The notes under the pieces were generated by a model. The model saw only the letters and a program-made list of their open reading frames with translations. It ran no database searches and had not been told where the DNA came from. This document shows positions 9,280 through 19,775 of a stretch of DNA of 64,000 nucleotides, piece by piece. Position 1 is the first letter of the stretch; every line of letters starts with the position of its first letter. The DNA comes from Heloderma charlesbogerti. Taxonomy: Eukaryota; Chordata; Lepidosauria; Squamata; Helodermatidae. Both the position numbers and the translations under genes were made by a program. The stretch lies in assembly GCA_026122225.1 (NCBI GenBank), contig JANEZZ010003061.1, forward strand, positions 4,898,001 to 4,962,000, in the 5' to 3' direction.

Positions 9280-9703
9280 AGGGCACAATCCTATGAAGAT
9301 AGTCTCCAGCCTCTGAACTTGGAGGTGGCAACAATCCCATGCAGTGCAGCTAGAGCATGGAGGGGATCCTCTCTTCTGTGCTCTGGTGGCCCTGCAGTTG
9401 TGGCTAGAAGCACCATTTTGCACATCCAGCCAGAAACTTTGAATAGGGAGGGGGGAGGCTGCATGGTGCATAGGAAGCCTTGTAAAGAGGCTTCCACAGT
9501 CTCCTCCTCTCCCCACCGCCAGGACTTCCCCCTTTTCTCCCTCTCTACACTCTGTTTCTGAGCACGGAGATGGAGAACAACTGCACCAGCTAAGAGGGGG
9601 CAGGGGAGGGGGGCGCACTTTCTGGGAACCGGCCTCAGTTCTCAGAAACTGAAAAATCCTATAGCCTTCTAGACAGTGGCCAGTGGCCATAGGATTGCTC
9701 CCT
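9280..9703. repeat. Inverted-end repeat (AGGGCACAATCCTATG)
   Basis: The left end agggcacaatcctatg and the right end cataggattgctccct are 16-bp inverted repeats with one or two mismatches. The 424-bp interior is GC-rich and non-palindromic. No duplication is visible. Similar motifs open the short palindromic MITEs at 21223, 24280, 37380 and 56903. Confidence 0.5.
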
Positions 9704-10084
9704 CCATCATCTAACTATTTGAACATACAGTATTTTCCATCCATTTCAGAGTTAATCTAAAGAATTGATCTATCACTCTGACCATGTATGATTTTGATCT
9801 ATTCCTTTAAAAAAATCAGTTCCTTTTCTCCTTCTCCATGTTGTTCAAATCTATTGACAACTCCTTTGGACCCTGATCAACAAGCTGCTTTCTTGTAGAG
9901 CCCCTTTGAGAACAGAGTAAGCAGTGGAGGGCCAAGGCTCTCACCCCAGCTCTCAAAGCGAGTTGTTGGCAGATGGCACTCTCTCCACCACCACCACCCC
10001 TCTTGTGCCTCTGGATTGGCAACCCTGGGTCCACATGGCACACTTAAGGGCAGGCTGGATACAGGTCCAGGACATCCCTACTGT
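9704..10084. other. Unassigned sequence
   Basis: Contains a short CCA-rich run at about 9988-10000. Nothing else is recognised. Confidence 0.3.
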
Positions 10085-10545
10085 ATTTATTTCTTTAAGT
10101 TACATTTATTTAATTTATATCCCACCTTTCTGCCCAAAAAATGGTGATCAAGGCAGCTGGCAATAAAATACAGATTAAAACAAAAGCTTAATAAAAATAT
10201 AACATAACAAAATTAAAAACACAATTAAAACACACATACGATAAGAGAAATAAACAGCACAATTTTTTTAAAAACCCCATCAACGATAGACCAGCTTACA
10301 TGCCAAAGCCCTGCCTAAATAAACATGTCTTTACCTGCTGGCAGAAGGACACAGAGAGCAGGCCAACCTAACCTCCCTCAGCAGGGAGTTCCGGAGCCTA
10401 GGAGCAGCAACCGAGAAGGCCCTGTCTCATGTTCCCACCATTATGCCTCTGGTGGCAGCAGGATCAGCAGAAGAACCTTCCCCAAAGATCTTAAAACCAA
10501 GGCAGGCTCATGTGTGAGAAAGCAGCCTTTCAGGTAGCTTACTGT
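10085..10545 (-). mobile_element. L2-like LINE 3' end, second subfamily
   Basis: On the minus strand the coding-end part (10325-10540, including ggctccggaactccctgctg) is followed by an AT-rich 3' region ending in ggtgggatataaattaaata near 10100-10125. The coding end resembles 59255-59563. It differs from the gaaccgcccagag-type L2 tail found at 6078, so at least two L2-like subfamilies are present. Confidence 0.55.
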
Positions 10546-11475
10546 ATGACATTTTCTTGCTGACTTTAAGAAAGAATCGGTTGCTTTCCCAACACGGACC
10601 CAAAAATACGCAGGCAGGTGGGGAAATGTCTTAACATGCATTCCAGGCCCTTCAGGGAGAACACTGAATCAGCACAAGTTTTCCTTTGGGAAGGAGCTGG
10701 CATTTCTACCATATAAATATAAACAATCCCCAAGGGTTGAGCCAGCAACAACACAGCAGAACACTACAGAGGAAAGAACTGTTTTAACCAGTTACACAAA
10801 GGAACACATTGGAGGAAAACAGCTGTCCCTGCAATCAGACACGACAGGAGGAAAATGTGTCCAACTATCTGCAAATGCACAAAAATATACACGAAGTGCC
10901 TAAAATTTGGAATGCTTTCATCACATGGCAGGAATTGTTGGACATCTGAGTTCAGAGATCTCTCAAATAAACTCTAAACTTTGAAAAGGTTTTAATCACA
11001 GTATGCGTGTGAAAGCAACACTGATCCTCTCTAGGAAGGAACATTTCTCAAGCAAACAGACATGTGATCTGTTTTCTGTCAAAAGGAGATTAGAATAACA
11101 ACTCATTTACTACAAATTTTATTGCAAACATCTGAGGCACAGGCTTTGGAACAGCAACAGACACCCATTTTCACTTGACATCCTCATACATAATTTACCT
11201 TTGAAAATGAAAATGGAAATATGCACCAATATAAAATGGGAAAGAAACACCCGTTCTCTATATGAGTTTTTAAAGATGCCATGGTAGGATGCAAATTTAC
11301 GAGTATACAAGATGCCACTTGGGAAGTGACAGAAGTGTTTATTAAAGGTACTGGATAGATAACTCTTGAAGATTATAAGGCATGTTTTTCTCCATCTTCC
11401 AAACAAGCCCAGTTTGATTTGCATGCATATGGGCAAAAAGGTAACGCAGGAAACAGGATAAAGCCAGCCTGCCCT
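10546..11475. other. Unassigned sequence, 0.9 kb
   Basis: No repeats or exons are recognised. This is one of the longer stretches free of obvious transposon sequence. Confidence 0.35.
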
Positions 11476-11607
11476 TTACAGGGCAATCCTATGGGCTAGG
11501 AGCCCAAGGAACAGAGCATTCCAGTCTCAGAGACTCTGATATTTCCTCTTGCTGACAGGCTGAAAATCACAGCAGAGCTGTTTTTTGGCTGTTTTACCCC
11601 TCTCCAT
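11476..11607. repeat. Left part of a repeat split by BovB
   Basis: Starts tacagggcaatcctatgggc, a motif shared with the AGGGCACAATCCTATG repeats, and runs into the target site of the BovB insertion. The likely continuation is 14827-15190, which contains similar GC-rich blocks. Confidence 0.3.
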
Positions 11608-11672
11608 CCCCTTCATGGATCACAGCCTTGTTGTGGCGAAAGGGCTTGCATAACTCAGTGAAGCCATAAGCT

Positions 11673-12551
11673 ATGACGTGCAGGGCCACCCAAGACGGAA
11701 AGGTCATGGCAGAGAGTTCTGACAAAATGTGGTCCACTGGAGAAGGAAATGGCAACCCACTCCAGTATTCTTGCCAAGAAAACCCCATGGAATGTATCAC
11801 AAGGCTTAAAGATATGACGCCGGAAGATGAGCCCCTCAGGTCAGAAGGTGTCCAACATACTACTGGGGAAGAGCAGAGGGAATTTCCAAGAAGCGCCAGA
11901 AACAGTGAAGCGGCTGGGCCAAAGCTGAAAGGACATTCAGCTGTGGATATGTCTGGTGGTGAAAAGAAAATCCGACGCTGTAAAGAACAATATTGTTTAG
12001 GAACCTGGAATGTAAGATCAATGAATCAAGCTAAGCTGGAGGTGGTCAAACATGAGATGGCAAGACTGAACATCGACATCTTGGGAATCAGCGAACTAAA
12101 ATGGACAAGCATGGGCGAATTTAATTCAGGTGACCATCGTATCTACTACTGTGGGCATGAATCCCTTAGAAGAAATGGAGTAGCACTCATAGTCAACAAA
12201 AGGGTGGGAAAAGCAGTACTGGGGTACAATCTTAAAAATGACAGAATGATCTCAGTACGAATCCAGGGCAAACCATTCAACATCACGGTAATTCATGTCT
12301 ATGCCCCAACCACTGATGCCGAAGAAGCTGAGGTTGATCGGTTCTATGAAGACCTGCAACACCTTCTAGAACTAACACCAAAAAAAGATGTCCTTTTCAT
12401 CATAGGGGTTTGGAATGCTAAAGTAGGAAGTCAAGAAATCACTGGGGTAACAAGCAAGCATGGCCTTGGTGTACAAAATGAAGCAGGACAAAGGCTAATA
12501 GAGTTTTGCCAAGAGAACACGCTGATCATAGCAAACACTCTTTTCCAGTAG
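11673..12551 (+). pseudogene. BovB endonuclease domain (inactivated)
   Basis: The 292-residue frame covers the amino end and endonuclease of the BovB protein. From about residue 107 it shows the family motifs: LGTWNVRS with the catalytic Asn (113), ISELKW with the catalytic Glu (141), and VYAPT around residue 210. The expected GDxN motif reads IIGVWNAKVG, so the metal-binding Asp (residue 246) is replaced by Val. The final SDH motif falls in the following frame (residues 59-61 of the frame beginning 12506). The frame ends at an early TAG at 12549-12551 and is followed by a loss of about four bases near 12608. Both the substitution and the breaks indicate an inactive copy. Confidence 0.9.
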
Positions 12552-13330
12552 CACAAGAGGCGACTCTACACATGGACATCACCAGATGGTCAATATCGAA
12601 ATCAGATTATGTACTTTGCAGCCAAAAATGGAGAAGCTCAATACAATCAGTAAAAACAAGACCTGGAGCTGACTGTGGCTCAGATCATGAGCTTCTTGTT
12701 GCAAAATTTCGGCTTAAATTGAAGAACGTAGGGAAAACCACTAAACCATTCAGGTATGACCTAAATCATATCCCTTATGAATATACAGTGGAGGTGAGGA
12801 ATAGATTTAAGGGAATAGACCTGATAGACAGAGTGCCTGAGGAACTATGGACGGAGGTCTGTAACATTGTTCAGGAGGCAGCAACTCAATCCATCCCAAA
12901 GAAAAAGAAATGCAAGAAAGCCAAGTGGCTGTCTGAGGAGGCTTTACAAGTAGCTGAGGAAAGAATGGAAGCGAAAAGCCAGGGAGAAAGAGGAAGATAT
13001 ATCCAACTGAATGCAGATTTCCAGAGAACAGCAAGGAGAGACAAGAAGGCCTTCTTAAATGAACAATGCAAAAAAATTGAGGAAAACAACAGAATGGGAA
13101 AGACTAGAGATCTCTTCAAGAAAATCGGGGATCTCAAAGGAACGTTTTGTGCAAAGACAGGCATGATAAAGGACAAAGAAGGCAGGGACCTAATAGAAGC
13201 AGATGAGATTAAGAAGAGGTGGAAAGAATACACAGAAGAACTATACAGGAAAGATCTTAATGTCCCTGATAGCCATGATACTGCAGTCACTGAACTTGAG
13301 CCGGACATCCTAGAGAGTGAAGTCAAGTAG
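12506..13330 (+). pseudogene. BovB inter-domain region (inactivated)
   Basis: This 274-residue frame supplies the last endonuclease motif (GSDHELLVAKF, residues 58-68) and the lysine- and glutamate-rich linker before the reverse transcriptase, including KKIEENNRMGKTRDLFKKIG. The first 30 residues are out-of-frame translation and only the part after about 12610 is genuine. It ends at a single TAG at 13328-13330; the same frame continues without a shift into the reverse transcriptase, so this is a point mutation. Confidence 0.88.
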
Positions 13331-14443
13331 GCCTTAGGAGGCATTACTAACAACAAAGCTAGAGGAGATGACAGTATTCCAGCTGAGCTATTTAAAATCC
13401 TAAAAGATGATGCTGTTAAAGTGCTGCACTCAATATGTCAACAAATTTGGAACACTCAACAGTGGCCACAAGACTGGAAAAGGTCAGTTTACATTCCAAT
13501 TCCAAAGAACGGCAACGCCAAAGAGTGTTCAAACTACTGTACAATTGCGCTCATTTCACATGCCAGCAAGGTTATGTTCAAAATCCTACAAGCTAGGCTT
13601 CAGCAGTATGTGAACCGAGAACTACCGGAAGTACAAGCGGGGTTTCGAAGAGGCAGAGGAACTAGAGATCAAATCGCCAACTTTCGCTGGATCATGGAGA
13701 AAGCAAGAGAATTCCAGTTAAACATCTATTTCTGCTTCATTGACTATGCTAAAGCCTTTGATTGTGTGGATCACAACAAACTGTGGCAAATTCTTAAAGT
13801 GATGGGAGTACCAGACCACCTTACCTATCTCCTGAGAAACCTGTATGAAGGTCAAGAAGCAACAGTAAGAACCAGACATGGAACATCCAAGTGGTTCAAA
13901 ATTGGGAAAGGAGTACAACAAGGCTGCATATTGTCGCCCGGCTTATTTAACTTATATGCAGAGTACATAATGAGAAACACCAGGTTGGATGAATCACAGG
14001 TCGGAATTAAGATTGCCAGGAGAATTATCAACAACCTCAGATACACAGATGATACCACCCTAATGGCAGAAAGCAAAGAGGATCTAAAGAGCCTCTTGTT
14101 GAGGGTGAAAGTGCAGAGTGCCAAAGCTGGTTTGAAACTCAACATTAACAAAACGAAGATCATGGCATCTGGCCCTATCACTTCCTGGCATATGGAAGGA
14201 GAAGAAATGGAAGCAGTAAGAGATTTTATTTTCTTGGGCTCCAAGATCACCGCAGATGGTGACTTTAGCCATGAAATTAAAAGACGCTTGCTCCTTGGGA
14301 GGAAAGCTATGGCAAACCTAGACAGCATAGTAAGAAGCAGAGACATTACCTTGCTGACAAATGTCCATCTAATCAAAGCTATGGTTTTCCCAGTAGTAAC
14401 GTATGGTTGTGAGAGCTGGACTATAAGGAAGGCTGAGCGCTGA
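13331..14443 (+). pseudogene. BovB reverse transcriptase domain (inactivated)
   Basis: Counting from Met 13421, the frame shows the reverse transcriptase motifs in order: the template-gripping ELPEVQAGFRRGRGTRDQI (67-85), box A FIDYAKAFD with Asp 108, GVQQGCILSP (164-173), and box C YTDDTTLM with Asp 210 and Asp 211. All three catalytic aspartates remain. The box C residue before DD is Thr where RTE elements usually have Ala. The frame ends at TGA 14441-14443 just before the C-terminal ELWCWRRLLR block, which continues in frame after the stop; the codon looks like CGA decayed to TGA. Another frameshift follows near 14518. Confidence 0.92.
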
Positions 14444-14826
14444 AGAATTCATGCTTTCGAACTGTGGTGCTGGAGAAGACTCTTACGAGTCCCCTGGACT
14501 GCAAGGAGGTCAAAACAGCCATCCTAAAGGAAATCAACCCTGAGTGCTCATTGGAGGGACAGATACTGAAGCTGAAGCTCAAATATTTTGGCCACCTCAT
14601 GTGAAGAGAAAACTCCCTGGAAAAGACCCTGATGCTGGGAAAGATTGAAGGTAAAAGGAGAAGGGGACATCAGAGGATGAGATAGCTAGATAGCATCACT
14701 GATGCAATGAATTTGGACTTGAGCATGCTCCAGGAGAGAGCACAGGACAGGAGGGCCTGGCGTGCTATGGTCCATGGGGTCACGAAGAGTCGGACATGAC
14801 TGAACGACTGAACAACCCCTCTCCAT

Positions 14827-15190
14827 GCCTTAAAACACACACACACACACACATTTCCCTCCCATTGCAAGTAAGCAATGGTGAGATTCCCACAGCAAGT
14901 AAAGGGAGGGGATAAATTTAGACCAGCTTTGCATTCCCCTCCATGTTGGAGGTGTGGTCAAGGTCTGAGAGGCCTTCCTTCCACTGCCACATCCATTCGC
15001 CCCTTCCCTCTACAAGGTCAGAAACTTCCGTGGTGGCTGAGTAAAGCTAGGAGGGGGTTCCTATGCCAGGAAAATCCCTCCAAGGTCAGAGCTGTGACTA
15101 TGACCTGGGTGGGGGGGTTCCCAATCACTCCTATGGCCCATGGGACATTCTCCAGGGACCAGATGATTTCCTTCCACCCACAGGACCATA
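14827..15190. repeat. Right part of the repeat split by BovB
   Basis: GC- and purine/pyrimidine-rich sequence (ccctctacaaggtcagaaac, ctatggcccatgggac) resembling the interior of 8793-9703. It is inferred to continue the fragment at 11476-11607. Confidence 0.3.
14834..14852. repeat. CA microsatellite
   Basis: A short run of about nine CA dinucleotides just after the BovB target duplication. Confidence 0.8.
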
Positions 15191-15442
15191 CCTGCAACCA
15201 GGTATTTTGTAATGAGGGGACATGTGTGAGGATGAATCAATGCAAAACAGCCAGAACCTTAATACTGTAATATGTTTAAAGTTATTTAATGGTACTAAAT
15301 CTTAATAAAACTTAATTTTATCCAGTGTAAAACAGGAACAACCCAACCATGTACGTATCAGTCATTCTACTTCCATGGTAGTCATTGGCCAAAAAGCAGG
15401 ACCATATTTATATCACTGTCAGCAGTTAGGTACTATACTGCC

Positions 15443-15480
15443 TGGATGGATGGATGGATGGATGGATGGATGGATGGATG

Positions 15481-15524
<44 letters not shown>
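15443..15524. repeat. Compound GGAT/GATA tetranucleotide microsatellite
   Basis: About nine to ten uninterrupted GGAT units pass directly into about eleven GATA units. The purity suggests recent, length-polymorphic repeat growth. Open frames across it on the minus strand (YLSIYLSI and HPSIHPSI repeats) are artefacts. Confidence 0.95.
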
Positions 15525-15691
15525 TTTGCACTGTGACAAGTAAAAAGGACTAGAGACTGACAGAGCAATTGAATCCCCCTTGGACAAATGTTCGAGGGGG
15601 GACAGAATGGGGTGGAGTTGCCTCTCTGCTGGCAGGGAGGAGAAATCCACCCCAGAAGCTCCAAGTTACACCCACAGAAAGTGTATTGGGT

Positions 15692-15882
15692 CAGTCAAGG
15701 CTGGTGACTCCGATGTCAGTGGGGTGGTAATCTGCCCCGAGTTTCAGTCAGAACCAGTCAGAACTCTAAAGAAGCTATCCAAGGTGCACCTCGAATAGCT
15801 CCTTTAGAGGTCTGACTGGTTCTGACTGAAACCCAGCACGGATTCACTGGCCCACTGACATTGGAGCCACCAGCCTCCACTG
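15692..15882. mobile_element. Palindromic hAT-like MITE (CAGTGGAGGCTGGTG family)
   Basis: The ends cagtcaaggctggtg and caccagcctccactg are inverted. The arms contain tttcagtcagaaccagtcag and its mirror ctgactggttctgactgaaa. Flanking 8-mers match at only 5 of 8. Better-bounded copies lie at 17471 and 40783. Confidence 0.75.
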
Positions 15883-16135
15883 CAATGGTTGTAACAGTAC
15901 TTTCAGGGGTGGGCCTCAAAATAGGCTGTTCCAAACATGAGGCAGAGGCAGAGGCAGCCTTGGATGTGTTTGGCCCCTCCCCGAGCCTGCCTGGAGTTGG
16001 CTATACCAATCGGGAGGAGGGAATAAAAAACAACAAATTTCCCAGGAAAAAAAATAGGTCACTTCTTCTCCACACACAGCGCCTGCTCTGGACAGCATAA
16101 GCCAGGAAGGCTTTGGAAACAGTTGATACTCTGCT
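15883..16135. other. Unassigned sequence
   Basis: Contains a short gaggcagaggcagaggcag run at about 15940. Nothing else is recognised. Confidence 0.3.
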
Positions 16136-16436
16136 ATAACAACGTAAGAAGAGCTGTATTGGATCAGAGCGAGGTGCATCAAGTCCAGTATTCTGTCCAC
16201 ACACTGACCAACCAGCTGCCTGTGGGAAACCCACAAGTAGGGCATGAGTCCAATAGCAGCCCTCCGCTCATGTTCCCCAACCACTGGTATGCATGGGCAT
16301 ACTGCCTCTGATACTAGCATATAGCCATTATGACTAGTAGCCATTGACTGCCTTTTCCTCCAGTAATTTGTCTAACCCTCTTTGAAAGCCACCCAAATTG
16401 GTGGTCACTATATCTTCTGGAAGTGAATTCCATAGC

Positions 16437-16712
16437 TTAACTATGCACTGTGTTGAAGAAGTCCTTCCTTTTATCTGTCCTGAATCTCCCACCACTCAGC
16501 TTCATGGGATGCCCCTGGGTTCTGGTATTATGAGAGAGGGGGAGAAATGTCTCCCTATCCACTTTCTCCACACCATGCAATATGTTGTACACCTCTATCA
16601 TGTCTCCCCTCACCCTCCTTTTTTCCATGCTAATCAATCCCAGCTGTTGTAACCTTCCCATGTAGGGGAGATGCTCCAGCCCCTTGATCATTTTAGTTGC
16701 CCTTTTCTGCAC
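16437..16712 (-). pseudogene. CR1 ORF2 C-terminus, continuing fragment
   Basis: The frame reads QKRATKMIKGLEHLPYMGRL and GDMIEVYNILHGVEKVDRET, the conserved end of CR1 ORF2. It overlaps the previous frame by a few codons through a shift. It ends near FRTDKRKDFFNTVHS followed by a stop. Confidence 0.85.
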
Positions 16713-16996
16713 TTTTCCAGCTCTACAATATCCTTTTTTAGGTGTGGTAAGCAGAACTGTACACCATAGAGGGTGTATGATAAGGGGAGTATGATATTGG
16801 CAGTTCTATTTCTGATTCCTTTTCTAAGTTTGCCCAACATAGAATTTGCCTTTTTCACGGCAGCCACACACTGGGTTGACATTTTCACCCAGCTGTCCAC
16901 CACAACCCCAAGATCTCTTTCTTGGCCAATCACCGCTAGCTCAGATCCCATCATCAGCTTATACGTGAAGCTGGGGGGGGGGGTTTGCCCCAACAC
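16688..16996 (-). pseudogene. CR1 ORF2 C-terminal fragment
   Basis: The segment reads SELAVIGQERDLGVVVDSWV and then QCVAAVKKANSMLGKLRKGI, motifs of the connection region that follows the CR1 reverse transcriptase. It ends by a frameshift into the frame at 16437. The catalytic polymerase boxes are upstream and are not present in this truncated copy. Confidence 0.85.
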
Positions 16997-17040
16997 GCAT
17001 CACTTTACACTTTACACTTGCTTACACTGAATCACCTTTG

Positions 17041-17460
17041 TCATTTTGATGCGCGTTCTCAATCAAGCCTGGTGGCTGAGGGGCAGGACCACACTTCTGA
17101 TTTTGCTTGCAGCATCCTGCATGATATTGTAGGCAGGGCCAGGCAGTGTACCCAGGGGCAGGGCTCGGAGCGTGGCCGCACTCATCGTGCAATGCTCCTT
17201 TCATGTGAGTAAGGTGTCAAGAACTTCATTTTCCTCCTGTGCTCTGTGTAGCAACCCCATTTGGCTAAGCTGAAGTAGCGCATACTGATGTGACCTCCTG
17301 TGGGTCTCATATCTTAGCCCTAGCCGTCAAGGCCAGAGTAAGACTCAGTTAATTGGGACTGAATGATCTTCAGCTGTGAACTTCTGCCTGTGGTGGCAGC
17401 CTGCTTTGGCAAATGTTTGCCCCTACCTTTACTATGGGGAGCTAGGTCCCCCCACTTTCC
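17041..17460. other. Unassigned sequence
   Basis: Moderately GC-rich with no recognised element. Confidence 0.3.
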
Positions 17461-17470
17461 CTCCTTCACT

Positions 17471-17690
17471 CAGTGGAGGCTGGTGTCTCCAGTTTCGGTA
17501 GGGCTATGATTCCATTCTGGGTTTCAGTCAGAACCAACCAGAACTCTAAAGGAGCTATCCAAGGTACTGAACCCATTTGGAGGATTGGATTCAGCACCTT
17601 TGATAGTTCCTGTGGAGTTCTGGCTGGTTCTGACTGAAACCCAGAATGGATTCACAGCCCCACTGAAATTGGAGCCACCAGCCTCCTCTG
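17471..17690. mobile_element. Palindromic hAT-like MITE, best copy of CAGTGGAGGCTGGTG family
   Basis: The element is 220 bp. An exact 8-bp duplication ccttcact lies at 17463-17470 and 17691-17698. The ends cagtggaggctggtg and caccagcctcctctg are inverted, and the arms are nearly perfect mirror images with the apex near 17575 (cccatttggaggattggatt). It has no coding capacity. Confidence 0.92.
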
Positions 17691-17754
17691 CCTTCACTTA
17701 ATGCATTAAGGGGGCTTGAGGGAAAACTCAAACCCCCCTAGGAAGCAAGGTGCC

Positions 17755-18141
17755 CAGGTGTCCTACTTTACAGAGGACAGTTCTCTATTTTGGAGAGGTC
17801 TTAGAGGACAGTCCTCTGTTTGAAGGCATCCTCTGTCTGATGGGCGGTTCAGTCCAGTTTAAAATCAAAGAACGGTAAGGAGGGAGCGCAGCAGGAGCCT
17901 TGAGGCTGCCCTTCAATGCTGAGCACCTGGACTGCAGGCTGAGCAGGAGGTACACAGGACACCTGGTCAGTCTTCTCCACTACGGTGAGATACATTGAAC
18001 ATCTATTTAACTTATAGTCATTATTTCTAAATTTGCTCCTATACATGTACGTTTGCATGGGCAAATGTTGTGCAAATGGGTGTCCTCATTTTCGGAGCTG
18101 AAAGTCTTCTTTTTTTGGCAGTGTGTAACTGGCCACCCTAC
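17755..18141 (-). mobile_element. Unclassified 390-bp interspersed repeat (family W)
   Basis: On the minus strand it opens near tagggtggccagttacacac and ends near gaggactgtcctctaagacc and gtaaagtaggacacctgggc. The middle has aaatttagaaataatgacta and atgtatctcaccgtagtgga. Other members are at 18905, 37600 (minus), 42592 and 63181. The class is uncertain: the ends look like tagggtggcc and gtgtccta, which could be hAT-like, but no duplication was confirmed. Confidence 0.65.
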
Positions 18142-18145
18142 CAGG

Positions 18146-18900
18146 GAGCAACCGCAGACAGCAGACACCTCAGGGTGAAGGAGATGTGTGGGCGCTGGGC
18201 ACAGCAGCAACATATCAATGGGCGGTGGGCAGTGGGTGGGAGGAACTGATGAAGCAGCAAAATACTGGATGGTGGGGAAGACTGAGCAGAGTTTAATTGG
18301 AAAAGAAAAGAAAAAAGGATTGGCGGCAACCATGAATCAGGATGCTTTACTCTGAACACTTCTGGGGGGGAGTTCCATTCCAAGATTTAAGTTGGCCCTG
18401 TTCAAACATCATTGATGCAGCTTTATCAAATGCTGCAAAATGTTCCTAGATTTAGAGTGTGGGGCAGGGGGAGTTGGGAGTTGTTTCCTTCCCACTAGGA
18501 CTGTCTGGAGCTGAGTTCTTGGCAAATCTCTCCCAACATTTAAAAATGTTGTTTTCTAGGCAAGGTTAGGCTGCTTCAGCTGACCTACCCTGAATGATGC
18601 TTAATCCATAACCGCAGTACACTGTGCTGTGGGTGTCTTTGAAACTATGAAGTGTTTTCCCCTTTGGGATACTTTCTGCAGCTTGACATTATTATTATTG
18701 TTTTTCAATCTTGCCTGGGAGATAGAAAGGAGATCAACAAGAGTAAAAAAGGACGTGCTTGGCTCTCCTGGGCCTCAACACCTGTGTAGTACAAGTACAT
18801 GAAACAACAGATTGTTTCACGTGTTTTACATCCTTTTTGTACAGGTTTCAAACAACACAAGGAGACCGGTGGCTATATAGGTGCAAGTTACCTCAGGATT
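18146..18900. other. Unassigned sequence, 0.75 kb
   Basis: No gene or repeat end is recognised. Confidence 0.35.
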
Positions 18901-18904
18901 TGTG

Positions 18905-19352
18905 GAACTAGCGTGGCCACTTACAGATTGCCACAAAAAGAAGAAACGCACCACCAAAAAAAGAGGACAAAAGAGGGCTGCAATTTGCATAAAATGTGCA
19001 TATGCTAGATGAAAATTTAGAAATAATTAATATAATGCAAAGAGAAATGCAGTACATCTCACCACAGTGCAGAAGACTGTGACCAGGTGACCCGCTCAAT
19101 CTGCTTTTCAGGTGCTAACTGCACAGTTCTTAGGGTTCTTTATCTTTAATTTTTGTGAACCGCCCAGAGAGCTTTGGCTATTGGGCAGTATAGAAATGAA
19201 ATGAAATAAATAAATAAACTGGAATTGGAGAGAACAGCCCCCTTAAATATACGGCACCTTCAAAACAGAGGACAGTCCCCTGACAGCCCCTTTACACGGA
19301 CGACAGTCCTCTAGTCCTCTATTTGCAAGAAGTATGGGAGCACACCTGGGCC
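18905..19352 (+). mobile_element. Family W repeat interrupted by an L2 tail
   Basis: 18905-19146 and 19219-19352 align in order with the copy at 17755: gtggccacttacagattgcc, aaatttagaaataattaata, ttcttagggttctttatctt, then ctggaattggagagaacagc and agaggacagtcccctgacag. The 72 bp between are an L2 3' end. Confidence 0.65.
19147..19218 (+). mobile_element. Extremely 5'-truncated L2 tail
   Basis: Only the last 70 or so bases of an L2 are present: gtgaaccgcccagagagctt, attgggcagtatagaaatga and an AAAT tail. It sits inside the family W repeat between ctttaa and ctggaa. This is what very early termination of target-primed reverse transcription would leave. Confidence 0.75.
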
Positions 19353-19355
19353 GTG

Positions 19356-19682
19356 TAAGGCCTGGTTCCACGGCAGCTATGAGCTGGGGGGGAGCAATAG
19401 GTGCGCCAGCTAAATAGTGGAAATGGGACCTGCAAAACTCAAGTTGCAGAGCTGGTGGGTGAGGATGCTGGGTCTCTGTGACTGTCAGCTTCCTTCTGCA
19501 TGGCCAGGGCATTTGAGGCAGTGTGGTCAGTTCACAGGGTCTGAAAGACATACATGGAAGTCAAATGAAGTCATTCTTTGATCGTGACCTGCTGGTTACC
19601 CAAAGCAAGGGGAGGGGGATAGCAGACAAGGGCAGCACGGGGTGATCACACCAGGCATTCCCCTGCCTGAATGCTCCAGACC
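19356..19682. other. Unassigned sequence
   Basis: No structure is recognised. Confidence 0.3.
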
Positions 19683-19775
19683 AGAGCTTCCCCAATTGTG
19701 GGTCCCCAGATGTTGTTGGACCACAACTCCCATCATCTCTGACCACTGGGGATGATGGGAGTTGTACTCGAGGCA
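19683..19775. mobile_element. Partial palindromic hAT MITE
   Basis: Contains ccccagatgttgttggacca and gatgatgggagttgtactcg, the two arms of the CAGGGGTGGGGAAC family. The right end is lost. Confidence 0.6.

Larger units (their letters stand above)
11608..14815 (+). mobile_element. BovB (RTE clade) LINE, near full length
   Basis: This 3.2-kb non-LTR retrotransposon runs from the BovB-like 5' region (cttcatggatcacagccttg) to the characteristic 3' end (gagtcggacatgactgaacg). An 11-bp direct repeat cccctctccat at 11597-11607 and 14816-14826 is its target-site duplication. BovB encodes one large protein with an apurinic-type endonuclease and a reverse transcriptase that copy RNA at a nicked chromosomal site. 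Both domains are present here, but the frame is broken by at least three stops (12549, 13328, 14441) and by frameshifts near 12608 and 14518. A separate 3' fragment of the family is at 52331-52557. Confidence 0.95.
16142..17035 (-). mobile_element. CR1 LINE, 5'-truncated 3' portion (subfamily b)
   Basis: On the minus strand the carboxy part of the CR1 reverse transcriptase is followed by a 3' region that includes ccattatgactagtagccat and runs to about 16142 (aacgtaagaagagctgtatt). Two overlapping frames (16688-16996 and 16437-16712) hold the coding part. The same 3' region recurs at 7151 and 50079, and the same protein subfamily reappears at 63275. Confidence 0.85.

Noticed and set aside
9019..9690. 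223-residue minus-strand open frame
   Set aside because: It lies in a purine/pyrimidine-biased repeat with inverted ends and spans the junction of two repeat copies, so it is not a gene.
12886..13356. Minus-strand open frame opposite BovB
   Set aside because: It is the antisense shadow of the BovB coding sequence.
13852..14376. Minus-strand open frame opposite the BovB reverse transcriptase
   Set aside because: It is an antisense shadow; the plus strand has clear reverse transcriptase motifs.
15419..15664. Open frames with YLSI and HPSI repeats
   Set aside because: They are the translation of the GGAT/GATA microsatellite.
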